In this document: positions 6,920 to 13,796 of the stretch, in pieces | How positions within the stretch are numbered: the first letter of the stretch is position 1 | How the letters are laid out: every line of letters begins with the position of its first letter | Origin: a virus | Virus record (IMG/VR): IMGVR_UViG_3300045440_000165 | Coordinates: 1-64,000 of that record | Strand: one strand, 5' to 3' | DNA length: 64,000 bases | Program-made: the position numbers and the translations under genes | Notes under the pieces: model-generated | Databases searched by the model: none | Told to the model about the DNA's origin: nothing | The model's input: only the letters and a program-made list of their open reading frames with translations

Positions 6920-7048
6920 AGAATTTTTGAGGAATGTCAAATTTAAATTTTTATTGTGGCGTAAGCTTACTAGTGTTGTTAAACACAATTACTGTTGTAG
7001 CACGAATTTATTAATTTATTCACTCACCCACTTAAAGGAATTTTTATC

Positions 7049-7402
7049 ATGTCGCAAATTTTGTGCAGATTAGACAGTCAATTATCCCCAGTGGTTTTTA
7101 TATCTGACAGCATTGACGATAATAAAATATTAGCTTGGAAGAATGGTAATAAAAGTGCTGAAATTGTTAGTCTTGATTATTATAAAACTACTCTACCCTT
7201 AACTATTGCAGATAGTAAATTACTCGCTAAAAAATACAGCGAAGCCACGGGCGATAATGATATAGAGATTCGTCAACGATTGCCAAGACTTTACAAACAG
7301 AAAGATATATTGCAAGATAAAGAACTTAAAAAAGATATTGACCAACAGAAGATTGATGAGCTTGCGCATAAAATCGCTAAGATTATAGCGGAATACCTTT
7401 AG
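7049..7402 (+). CDS. Hypothetical early protein
   Basis: The 117-residue product starts MSQILCRLDSQLSPVVFISD after an AAAGGA site. It has a mixed N half and a charged helical C half ending KIAKIIAEYL. It is the first gene of the rightward early block and lies upstream of promoter 7534. Family not recognised. Confidence 0.65.
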   Translation: MSQILCRLDSQLSPVVFISDSIDDNKILAWKNGNKSAEIVSLDYYKTTLPLTIADSKLLAKKYSEATGDNDIEIRQRLPRLYKQKDILQDKELKKDIDQQKIDELAHKIAKIIAEYL

Positions 7403-7455
7403 TAAGTATCCCCAGTAAAACAGCTTTAAAATTCTTTTTAAATTTATTTTCAAAA

Positions 7456-7513
7456 TTCGCTTGCGTATCTAAACTACTTTTGATATATTGAGGGTCTGGA
7501 CGGGGCAAGCGAA
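7456..7513. repeat. 9-bp inverted repeat upstream of an early promoter
   Basis: TTCGCTTGC (7456-7464) and GCAAGCGAA (7505-7513) pair perfectly around a 40-base loop that holds a smaller GTATC/GATAT stem. It sits between the first early gene and promoter 7534-7562 and could be a weak terminator or regulator site. Confidence 0.5.
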
Positions 7514-7533
7514 AGAAGTAAATAATTTTTTAC

Positions 7534-7562
7534 TTGCAATGTCTAATAATTAGACATATAAT
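7534..7562 (+). promoter_or_regulatory. Early promoter with perfect palindrome in its spacer
   Basis: TTGCAA (7534-7539), 17-base spacer TGTCTAATAATTAGACA, consensus TATAAT (7557-7562). The spacer is a perfect palindrome with 8-base arms, so a dimeric protein bound there would sit between the two RNA polymerase boxes. Best copy of the family. Confidence 0.85.
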
Positions 7563-7594
7563 TAGCTAGGCTTACAAATAAGGGAGTGTTAATC

Positions 7595-8149
7595 ATGCTT
7601 GACAGCATAACAATTGAGAAATGCGGATATTCTTTTGATGTGATTATGGAACAAGATTGTCATATGTCGCCCCCTTGGTTAGATTTTGATGGTCATGGCG
7701 TTATTGTTGACAAAGGTTTGTTTAATCATAAAAAACCAAGCGAATTAAAACTAGGGAGTTATCATTTTTATGATTTTAGATTATCAATGCAAAAAGCGTT
7801 AACTGAATCGTGGAGCATTCCTGAGGATTTAAAGTTACAGCTTGAATTTAAAAAAGGAGCTAATCTTACAAAACGAGAAATTGCGCACCATGCTGTAATG
7901 CAGGATTATAAATATCTATCAGATTGGTGTGATGATAGATGGACATTTGCTGGAATTAGAGTCAAATGCGGGGAAAATGAAAAAAGTTTATGGGGAGTGG
8001 AATATAAATATTTTGTTGATATTGAACAACAGAGTTATTTAATGTCTACAATTCATGATGTAATTGATGAACTTGTGTATACAGTGACTAAGGAGCAACA
8101 GGAAGTTGAATTTTGGAATATGCGCGATGTTGTAACATGCGTTTTATGA
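7595..8149 (+). CDS. Hypothetical early protein
   Basis: ATG at 7595 is chosen because AAGGGAG ends 8 bases before it; an in-frame GTG at 7586 lies within that site. The 184-residue product starts MLDSITIEKCGYSF, has an aromatic-rich N half with HMSPPWLDFDGHG near residue 24, and a C half rich in Asp, Tyr and Trp. Compact soluble protein; family not recognised. First gene behind promoter 7534. Confidence 0.7.
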   Translation: MLDSITIEKCGYSFDVIMEQDCHMSPPWLDFDGHGVIVDKGLFNHKKPSELKLGSYHFYDFRLSMQKALTESWSIPEDLKLQLEFKKGANLTKREIAHHAVMQDYKYLSDWCDDRWTFAGIRVKCGENEKSLWGVEYKYFVDIEQQSYLMSTIHDVIDELVYTVTKEQQEVEFWNMRDVVTCVL

Positions 8150-8190
8150 CATGCGTTTAATATTGGCTTATTCTGTTATGTTAGAATAAG
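8146..8190 (+). promoter_or_regulatory. Possible promoter overlapped by a second inverted repeat
   Basis: ATGACA (8146-8151), 17-base spacer and TATTCT (8169-8174). CTTATTCT (8167-8174) and AGAATAAG (8183-8190) form an 8-base inverted repeat over the -10 and start point. It could be an operator or a short mRNA hairpin between two genes. Confidence 0.4.
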
Positions 8191-8226
8191 GTAGTGTTTA
8201 AAAATTACTTAAATAAAGGAAATAAA

Positions 8227-8568
8227 ATGCCTAAAAAAGAACCTTATGAATACTTGCAAGAACTTGAAAATTCGGCATGGTCTAGAGCTGAATCTTTTAT
8301 AATTATCGATCCTAAAAATAGCCCACTTAGCAAGCATGGCAAAATAAAAGTAGCATACCCCGCGAAAGGTGAAGGGAAATTGCAAGCGTTTGTATGGGAT
8401 ATATTAGGGCATCCGGTGCAACGTGGAGTTGCTAGAGGTTATGGGTATGATAAGTTAAGCTCTGCATTAGCAGGGTTAAAATTTGATACTATCACTTTCA
8501 CGGATCATCCGACAAATTGGGATACGCGATTAAGAGGTGCAGGATATATAATTATTCGCGCAATGTAG
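8227..8568 (+). CDS. Hypothetical early protein
   Basis: ATG at 8227 (MPKKEPYEYLQELE) follows AAAGGAAATAAA; the upstream in-frame start has no ribosome site. The 113-residue product is mostly beta in appearance after a helical start, with GKIKVAYPAKGEGKLQAFVW and a Gly-rich GVARGYGYDK loop. The family is not recognised. Confidence 0.65.
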   Translation: MPKKEPYEYLQELENSAWSRAESFIIIDPKNSPLSKHGKIKVAYPAKGEGKLQAFVWDILGHPVQRGVARGYGYDKLSSALAGLKFDTITFTDHPTNWDTRLRGAGYIIIRAM

Positions 8569-8599
8569 GGTTTTAAAATTACTTAATAAAGGAATAAGC

Positions 8600-8701
8600 A
8601 TGTCAGTATTTAAATTAACAAAAGAACATCAAGCCAAAATTAAATGCGAGGTTTATAGTTTTTTAAAAACTATTTGCCCAAAAGTAGATAGGAAATATTA
8701 A
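8600..8701 (+). CDS. Very small early protein, 33 residues
   Basis: ATG at 8600 after AAAGGAATAAGC, stop at 8701. The product MSVFKLTKEHQAKIKCEVYS and onward is a basic helical peptide. The upstream DNA repeats that of the preceding gene (TTTTAAAATTACTTAATAAA), supporting a real start. Function unknown. Confidence 0.5.
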   Translation: MSVFKLTKEHQAKIKCEVYSFLKTICPKVDRKY

Positions 8702-8703
8702 TC

Positions 8704-8835
8704 GTGTATAAACTAATTAGATTTTGCGCATGGTATCAAGTAGTTTTAGTATCTAACAATAAAGTTATGTTTCAATCAATTAATAAACGACGAGCGCAAG
8801 AATGGTTAGATATTAATTCGATTAATGCAGGGTAG
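8704..8835 (+). CDS. Very small early protein with GTG start, 43 residues
   Basis: GTG at 8704, two bases after the previous stop, with AGGA upstream; product (M)YKLIRFCAWYQVVLVSNN and onward, ending in a short basic helix. It fits between its neighbours with no gap. Family not recognised. Confidence 0.45.
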   Translation: MYKLIRFCAWYQVVLVSNNKVMFQSINKRRAQEWLDINSINAG

Positions 8836-8879
8836 TCTTTGTTACTACGCGCTAACTGCAATTTTAAATAGGTGATATT

Positions 8880-9053
8880 ATGCATATAAATGTAAGATTT
8901 TTTATATATTGCGGTAATAATGAGGAATGGGAGGTTGTAGAGTGTACAGAATCGGAATTTCTCAATGCTGAAGGGGTGATTGAGTATGAAAGGAATACAG
9001 CGTTTCAAAACGGGGTGAATCAAATCTGTCTTACTAAAAATCCTTTTATTTAA
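8880..9053 (+). CDS. Small acidic early protein, 57 residues
   Basis: ATG at 8880 preceded by AGGTGA; product MHINVRFFIYCGNNEEWEVV and onward, with acidic centre. It is followed directly by promoter 9067. Family not recognised. Confidence 0.55.
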   Translation: MHINVRFFIYCGNNEEWEVVECTESEFLNAEGVIEYERNTAFQNGVNQICLTKNPFI

Positions 9054-9066
9054 TCGTAGAATTTAC

Positions 9067-9095
9067 TTGTGTTGTCCACTTTTTAGACTTATAAT
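9067..9095 (+). promoter_or_regulatory. Early promoter, spacer-motif family
   Basis: TTGTGT (9067-9072), 17-base spacer TGTCCACTTTTTAGACT, TATAAT (9090-9095). The spacer ends keep TGTC and AGAC. Confidence 0.7.
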
Positions 9096-9127
9096 TAGTT
9101 GTACTATTAAATTTAAAGGGGAATACT

Positions 9128-9277
9128 ATGCTAGATGAATTATTGTTTGAGGATATTAGTTTTAGCACTAAAATTGTATTGGCAGGGTTTATTTTGTTAG
9201 CTCCTGTATTATATGCCAGTGATAGTATTGTAAATTATGCTATCGCAAATTTTGCTATTTTACATTTTTTATTTTAA
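9128..9277 (+). CDS. Small membrane protein, 49 residues
   Basis: ATG at 9128 with AAAGGGG upstream. The product MLDELLFEDISFSTKIVLAG and onward has one hydrophobic segment at about residues 16-30 and a second hydrophobic tail. Probably an inner-membrane peptide. Function unknown. Confidence 0.55.
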   Translation: MLDELLFEDISFSTKIVLAGFILLAPVLYASDSIVNYAIANFAILHFLF

Positions 9278-9287
9278 GGGGGATATA

Positions 9288-9536
9288 ATGGAAGATTACT
9301 ATATTTTCTTTGTCGCAGAGTGTTACTTAAGCGCTATTATTAACGACGATTACTCAGGGATTGAGGACGATGCAGAGCGTATGAAAGTGAGTGATTTTAT
9401 TGTGGAGTGTCACAGACTAGGTAGGGGACATTTCAGCGTAGACTTAGAATATAGCGAGAATTTCAGGAGGTGCTACATCAGTGGCTTATTCGCGGATTGT
9501 GAGGAATTAAGATATTATGTAAGGAGTAAGGCTTAA
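9288..9536 (+). CDS. Small acidic early protein
   Basis: ATG at 9288 (MEDYYIFFVAECYL) is chosen because AAGGGGG lies 5 bases upstream, unlike longer in-frame starts. The 82-residue product is acidic and aromatic with a possible helix-strand fold. The family is not recognised. Confidence 0.6.
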   Translation: MEDYYIFFVAECYLSAIINDDYSGIEDDAERMKVSDFIVECHRLGRGHFSVDLEYSENFRRCYISGLFADCEELRYYVRSKA

Positions 9537-9556
9537 TATTTATTTTGCTTGTGTGC

Positions 9557-9585
9557 TTGCAATGTCTGAAAATTAGATTTACAAT
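9557..9585 (+). promoter_or_regulatory. Early promoter, spacer-motif family
   Basis: TTGCAA (9557-9562), 17-base spacer TGTCTGAAAATTAGATT, TACAAT (9580-9585). Downstream AGCTAGGCTTACAAATAAGG is the same as after promoter 7534, so the whole promoter-leader block was duplicated. Confidence 0.75.
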
Positions 9586-9617
9586 GCAGCTAGGCTTACA
9601 AATAAGGGAGTGTTATT

Positions 9618-9773
9618 ATGTCGTACGAACAAAGGTATAATTTTACAATGTATTCACCATTGGTAACACTTGCGCCATTGCTAAGGTATAGTCTTGCAAA
9701 CGATGATTTTGGTAATCTTGTCATTGTATCGGCTATTTCGTGGCTGTCAGCTCATTATTTTGTTAATAATTAA
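9618..9773 (+). CDS. Small membrane protein, 51 residues
   Basis: ATG at 9618, with AAGGGAG, directly behind promoter 9557. The product MSYEQRYNFTMYSPLVTLAP and onward has two short hydrophobic stretches (about residues 11-25 and 33-48). Probably membrane-associated. Function unknown. Confidence 0.55.
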   Translation: MSYEQRYNFTMYSPLVTLAPLLRYSLANDDFGNLVIVSAISWLSAHYFVNN

Positions 9774-9787
9774 TTAAGGGATATATC

Positions 9788-9991
9788 ATGTCTAAACATA
9801 CGCCAGTGCATATTATTAGCGCGCATATAACAACTAATTTAAAGACTAACATTAAGACTTACTATTTAAATAGCAAACGAGTATCTAAGGACGTGTATAT
9901 TCTAAAGGAAATAGCAGCTAAAAGTTTTTATTGCTTATATAGAACATGTTCAAAAACCCACTGCAGGGATTATAAGACTTTTATTTATTGA
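9788..9991 (+). CDS. Small basic early protein
   Basis: A 67-residue product after AAGGGA: MSKHTPVHIISAHITTNLKT and onward, basic, with Cys/His pairs near its end (YRTCSKTHCRDY) that might bind a metal. No family recognised. Confidence 0.6.
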   Translation: MSKHTPVHIISAHITTNLKTNIKTYYLNSKRVSKDVYILKEIAAKSFYCLYRTCSKTHCRDYKTFIY

Positions 9992-10001
9992 AAGCATTAT
10001 T

Positions 10002-10229
10002 ATGAGTATATACGAAATTTGGATTAAGCACGATAAAATTCATAGAAAATACAGAAAGTTATCGGTTACAATGAAAGAACCTATGTTTAGTGTTGCAAGC
10101 TTATATGCGGATCAATGGGCGATTGATAACAATCAAAATAGAGATTTAATAGCGGTAAAGATTGTCAATTCTGACACTAGGTCTGAATTTATAATGTGTA
10201 GCAAGGCTACTTTTAGAATTGAAAGTTAA
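10002..10229 (+). CDS. Small basic early protein
   Basis: A 75-residue product, MSIYEIWIKHDKIHRKYRKL and onward, with a basic N half and mixed C half. The ribosome site (AAAG) is weak. Family not recognised; position and strand fit the early block. Confidence 0.55.
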   Translation: MSIYEIWIKHDKIHRKYRKLSVTMKEPMFSVASLYADQWAIDNNQNRDLIAVKIVNSDTRSEFIMCSKATFRIES

Positions 10230-10271
10230 ATTAGAATTTTTAAAGGCTAAGAAATAAAGAGATAAATTTGC

Positions 10272-10300
10272 TTGTAATGTCCACTAATTAGACATATAAT
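10272..10300 (+). promoter_or_regulatory. Early promoter, spacer-motif family
   Basis: TTGTAA (10272-10277), 17-base spacer TGTCCACTAATTAGACA, TATAAT (10295-10300). Fourth rightward copy; the right half of the palindrome is intact. Confidence 0.75.
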
Positions 10301-10336
10301 TAAATACCTTCTTAAATTTAATAAAGGATGTTTCTT

Positions 10337-10504
10337 ATGTTAAAACTAGCATTAGTACGCAAAGCTATAAAGTTATTTCCTGTTGTTGATTACACTAATA
10401 AAGATAATGTTAAACATGCGCGTAAGGAGTGGATAAAGGCGCAATATTATTTAAGAGATAATAAGTTGTCTATGAAGCCGTTGATTAATATCAAGGGAAA
10501 TTAG
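10337..10504 (+). CDS. Small basic early protein, 55 residues
   Basis: ATG at 10337 after AAAGGATG, first gene behind promoter 10272. The product MLKLALVRKAIKLFPVVDYT and onward is strongly basic and helical. Family not recognised. Confidence 0.6.
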   Translation: MLKLALVRKAIKLFPVVDYTNKDNVKHARKEWIKAQYYLRDNKLSMKPLINIKGN

Positions 10505-10505
10505 T

Positions 10506-10787
10506 ATGAGAACATGGACAAAAAGAGATGAATCCAAGTTAGAATATTTAGGTTTAATAGAATTTAAAATTAATAACGAGTGGCATAATTTTGAGATTAT
10601 GCACGACAATGAGTATGTTGTGTTTGGTAGTGCTACGAACACGGGGTTTTTGCAAAGTGGCTATATGCTAAAAGATGAATTCTTAGCATTAGACGAGAAC
10701 TTACAACAGTTACTAGAGGAATTAGAGACGTATTACCATCTAGGTAAAGAATATTGTTCTAGCATTGTCACTAATGAAAGGATGTAA
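10506..10787 (+). CDS. Hypothetical early protein
   Basis: The 93-residue product starts one base after the previous stop with AAGGGA upstream. It is acidic, with beta-like N half and a helical segment ENLQQLLEELETYYHLGKEY. Family not recognised. Confidence 0.62.
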   Translation: MRTWTKRDESKLEYLGLIEFKINNEWHNFEIMHDNEYVVFGSATNTGFLQSGYMLKDEFLALDENLQQLLEELETYYHLGKEYCSSIVTNERM

Positions 10788-10791
10788 AACC

Positions 10792-11190
10792 ATGAAAAAA
10801 GCAATTAAAATCACAGATAGTAATAAAGATGTAATAGAATCTTTATTAAAACAAATCAATGGTCGAAGTGTAACACATGTATATTCATCATTTAAAGATG
10901 TGGAAAGTATTGTAAGTCATGCAGAAAAGCAATTGGCATCTTTACGACTTCCTAAGAAAATGTATAAGGATGCAAAATATACGAGCGTATCCGGTGATAG
11001 TGTTGCAAGCGCGTATAAGTATGGCAGAAATGCAACTGAAATTGTAATTGTTAGAAAATCCGCTGCATGGTATGTTGAGAAGGTTAGAAGTGTAAATGTC
11101 TTTGCAAGCGGCGGAAATGATAGACTTTACTTGACAGAAAAGCAAGATATAGAAGTGGTTAAGAAAGTTAGACAATTATATAATGTGTAA
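10792..11190 (+). CDS. Hypothetical early basic protein
   Basis: ATG at 10792 (MKKAIKITDSNKDVIE) has GAAAGGATG upstream and follows the previous stop by four bases; a longer in-frame start would overlap it. The 132-residue product is basic, with two GGND/GDS type loops and a helical end. The family is not recognised. Confidence 0.65.
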   Translation: MKKAIKITDSNKDVIESLLKQINGRSVTHVYSSFKDVESIVSHAEKQLASLRLPKKMYKDAKYTSVSGDSVASAYKYGRNATEIVIVRKSAAWYVEKVRSVNVFASGGNDRLYLTEKQDIEVVKKVRQLYNV

Positions 11191-11224
11191 TTCATACTAT
11201 TTGCTGGATAAATAAAGGAAATAT

Positions 11225-11521
11225 ATGTCTAATTTAAAAGATAAAATGCCTCCCAGTAATATCAGTACTGAAGAATTCTTTAAGTATTATTGCAAGGATG
11301 ATAATGCTATATTGTTTTACGAGCAAGCTAGAGATTCTCAAGACAATGCAGAAAGAAGAATTAAACCTTTAGAAAATGAAAACGAATGTATAAGGGAACA
11401 ATTAAATTTTGCTTTAGACGCTATCAGAGATATGGAAATTATGCTTGATAGAGTAACAAGATTGACAGAGTATAAAAAAGAGTTTATTAGAATTTTAGAT
11501 GATAGCTATTTGGAAAGATGA
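11225..11521 (+). CDS. Coiled-coil early protein
   Basis: 98 residues; after MSNLKDKMPPSNISTEEFFK the product is a long charged helix (about residues 35-95) with heptad-like spacing. It probably forms a dimer or binds a helical partner. Ribosome site AAAGGAA. The family is not recognised. Confidence 0.65.
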   Translation: MSNLKDKMPPSNISTEEFFKYYCKDDNAILFYEQARDSQDNAERRIKPLENENECIREQLNFALDAIRDMEIMLDRVTRLTEYKKEFIRILDDSYLER

Positions 11522-11533
11522 GAGGGTGTCACA

Positions 11534-11989
11534 ATGAACGAAAATATAATCATAGCAAGTAAAGTAGCCGCAATTAATCAAATGCATAGCTTTATTAATG
11601 GGATAGTTCCAAAGCTTATTGATATGCTAAAACAAGGGTATAAATGTAAAAAGGATGGAAGTTTGTTCGATAAGGATGCAAGGGATTTACAGGGAATAAT
11701 TAACAATGGCAGTGTGAAGTTACATTCTGCATTTGTCGATAGTAATGGGTATTCTGTTGTCTTGAGAGTTAAGAATGCCTATAAAACGGGGGAGTATAGC
11801 TGCAATTACGTAGAGCGTTCTGTGTGGCTATGTTCTTATGAACGAATTTTCGAGGAATTTACTCCATTTTGTGAGAACATGACAGAAAGTTATTATAAGA
11901 ATATTCAAGATATAATAGAAGAAAAGCAAGAGATGATTGATAAATTGCAAGGTGAGATAATGACAGCTAAAAGGGAAATATATTTATAA
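11534..11989 (+). CDS. Hypothetical early protein with helical ends
   Basis: The 151-residue product has a helical N region (MNENIIIASKVAAINQMHSF), a beta-rich middle with several Cys, and a charged helical C end (IIEEKQEMIDKLQGEI). GAGGGTG serves as ribosome site. The family is not recognised. Confidence 0.65.
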   Translation: MNENIIIASKVAAINQMHSFINGIVPKLIDMLKQGYKCKKDGSLFDKDARDLQGIINNGSVKLHSAFVDSNGYSVVLRVKNAYKTGEYSCNYVERSVWLCSYERIFEEFTPFCENMTESYYKNIQDIIEEKQEMIDKLQGEIMTAKREIYL

Positions 11990-11998
11990 AGGGAGTGT

Positions 11999-12319
11999 AT
12001 GATACCAACAACTGATAGAGTGCTATTCTTAGATGCTTACATTGAGTGTGCGGAATGGGCAGACGAGGAGTTACTTGCATACTGCGACACTGAAACATTT
12101 ATGAAAGATGCAATAGAAGATTGCAATTCGTTTATAATAGCTAATGAGGAATTATTAACAGAGTATTGCAATCGCGGCTATGATTTAAGTCAAGCTGGAC
12201 ATGACTTTTGGCTAACACGTCAAGGGCATGGGGCGGGTTTTTGGGATAAAGGCATGGAAGAACTAGGGGAACAATTGACAGCGATTGCCGAAGCATACGG
12301 GAGTTATTGCAATTTATAA
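11999..12319 (+). CDS. Conserved phage protein with FWLTR-GHGAGFWD motif
   Basis: The 106-residue acidic product contains HDFWLTRQGHGAGFWDKG near residues 71-88, a motif I know from many small unknown phage proteins. The role is not established. It is the last gene of the rightward block and is followed 24 bases later by a strong terminator. Confidence 0.75.
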   Translation: MIPTTDRVLFLDAYIECAEWADEELLAYCDTETFMKDAIEDCNSFIIANEELLTEYCNRGYDLSQAGHDFWLTRQGHGAGFWDKGMEELGEQLTAIAEAYGSYCNL

Positions 12320-12342
12320 TAAAAGGAGTATGTTAGGATTAT

Positions 12343-12368
12343 AAGCCACTCTAACCGGTGGCTTTTTT
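12343..12368 (+). terminator. Intrinsic terminator ending the rightward early block
   Basis: AAGCCAC (12343-12349) pairs with GTGGCTT (12358-12364), followed by a T-run to 12368. It closes the early operon. Confidence 0.88.
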
Positions 12369-12593
12369 ATTGCCTATTTATTTGTGCGGCTATGCTATGG
12401 CAATGCTATATTGTATTATAACAAAACATTATTGTGTAATAGGAATATAATGGGAGTGATAATACAAAAGTGGTTTCTAATACTACATCTAGTAGTTTGC
12501 CAGTGTTTTGTTAGTAGCTTATTAGCAGCTTAGTATCAGGGTATTATTATAGTGTTAGTAATATATTATTAATCGAGTAATAGCTTACTAAAG

Positions 12594-12714
12594 TGTGCAA
12601 GTGTGCGGAAAGTACCCTTCTAGTGTACTGCCAAGGGATAACACACAAGGCATTGAGGGGGATGCCAAGGAGTATTCAAAAGAGTGTCTTCGAGAGTATC
12701 CCCAGTGTAGGGGA
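12594..12714 (+). ncRNA. Candidate structured RNA element
   Basis: Several helices crowd within 120 bases: GTGTG/CACAC (12601-12605, 12642-12646) enclosing AGTAC/GTACT (12611-12615, 12625-12629), with CCCTT (12615-12619) able to pair with AAGGG (12633-12637) as a pseudoknot; GGCAT/ATGCC (12649-12653, 12662-12666); GGGGAT/ATCCCC; CCCC/GGGG (12700-12703, 12710-12713). No clear promoter is seen, so strand and expression are uncertain. Confidence 0.3.
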
Positions 12715-12834
12715 GGAATAATTTGATGTGAAACAAAAAAATGTTGCCCTTCTTAGGTAGAACGGCATAAAATAGCGCGATAGATGTAAATCACAGCATA
12801 AAATATCAAATCATCAACATAAACATTACAATAA

Positions 12835-12860
12835 ATGCTATCGTAGAGTGATGATAGCAT
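12835..12860. repeat. 8-bp perfect inverted repeat
   Basis: ATGCTATC (12835-12842) and GATAGCAT (12853-12860) with a 10-base loop. There is no T-run; it may be a protein-binding site. Confidence 0.5.
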
Positions 12861-13142
12861 TCAATCCTGCAGCATCCCGTATAATCCCTATATAAATCAA
12901 TGACTTACGTGTGGTCAGTGTATGTCTACCCTCTACCTATGTGTAAGATGCCATTGTTCATTGACTCTTTATACGATGCCCATAGATGCCCCTAAAACCC
13001 CACGAGTGGCTCCAGCACTGGGTTTGAGGGTAGAGTACCAACAGAGGGCTATTAACGCCATGGTGATATTTTAGACTAGGAAATGAGGGATTTTAGGGAT
13101 ATGCGGTGGCCGTTACACCCCCCAAATAGAAATTTCCTATAC

Positions 13143-13254
13143 ATTTCCAAGGGTATTTCTAGATATTTTCAAGGATTTCTAAGGTATTTCTAAGGGTTTT
13201 ACGGGGATTTTATATATGTTTTACAGCCGCTATCCGATAATTTTACAGCCGCTA
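13143..13254. repeat. Iteron-like repeats
   Basis: Five degenerate units of ATTTCTAAGG-type lie end to end at 13143-13196, followed by an exact 14-base direct repeat TTTTACAGCCGCTA at 13219-13232 and 13241-13254 (22 bases apart, two helical turns). This spacing fits binding sites for a replication or recombination protein. Confidence 0.5.
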
Positions 13255-13619
13255 ATAGCTTTTTGATATTTCCCACTATCACTAATTAATAGCCAATTTA
13301 AAATGGAAAATAGCCTAAAAATTTTAGCCTGAAAAATATTAAGGGAAGGAGATGATAGATATAGTAGATATATCAAAGTTACTGAATGTTACTTATAAGC
13401 AATGATATTTTGAGTGATATTTTGGGAGAGTTACTGGGTATAAATATTGAATATAAACGCTAGCAATAGACACTAAGTATTGACACTAGATATAGTATAA
13501 TAATTATGTAATATTATTTTGCACAAATGAATATATAAATATTTACATATTACAAGGTTTATAAGCTACAGATTGTATTGTGAGAATATAACCTATAACT
13601 TATAAATGGATATGAGGGA

Positions 13620-13796
13620 TTACTTAGGAACGTGGACACGAGGTATTCGCTAGTAGGTACGAGCTACCTGAACGAAGTGATTATCTGCGAATGCTAGCGA
13701 ATTACATGCGCAATAGCGAATCCTACGAACGTAGTGAGGTATCGATGAGCGATAGCGAGTTACCATCTGGTAACAATATCCTACCACCTTGTGGTA
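13620..13796. repeat. Palindrome cluster beside the serine recombinase gene
   Basis: Short palindromes follow each other: GGTACGAGCTACC near 13657, CTACGAACGTAG near 13724, GTTACCATCTGGTAAC near 13759 and TACCACCTTGTGGTA near 13782, the last inside the recombinase 3' end. CGCAATAGCGAAT (13709-13721) recurs inverted at 34447-34459. These could be resolution sites for the recombinase or selfish small palindromes. Confidence 0.5.

Larger units (their letters stand above)
6338..7048. other. Divergent control region between early operons
   Basis: There is no convincing protein gene in 711 bases. It holds two leftward promoters (6368-6396, 6526-6555), a third leftward promoter (6892-6919) with a matching terminator (6804-6844) enclosing a small RNA, and AT-rich DNA. 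It separates the leftward group (227-6337) from the rightward group (7049-12319). Confidence 0.7.
12369..13780. other. 1.4-kb non-coding, repeat- and palindrome-rich region
   Basis: No convincing gene. In order: AT-rich DNA; a compact fold at 12594-12714; an 8-base inverted repeat at 12835-12860; T-rich short repeats at 13143-13196 and a 14-base direct repeat at 13219-13254; AT-rich DNA; and a palindrome cluster at 13620-13796 touching the end of the recombinase gene. Origin, packaging or recombination sites are all possible. Confidence 0.65.

Noticed and set aside
12450-12533. 27-codon hydrophobic ORF with weak ribosome site
   Set aside because: Too short, downstream of a terminator and without promoter; cannot be told from chance.
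13480-13501. TTGACA and TATAAT in the non-coding region
   Set aside because: Only 10 bases apart, too close for sigma70; no better -10 at 16-18 bases.
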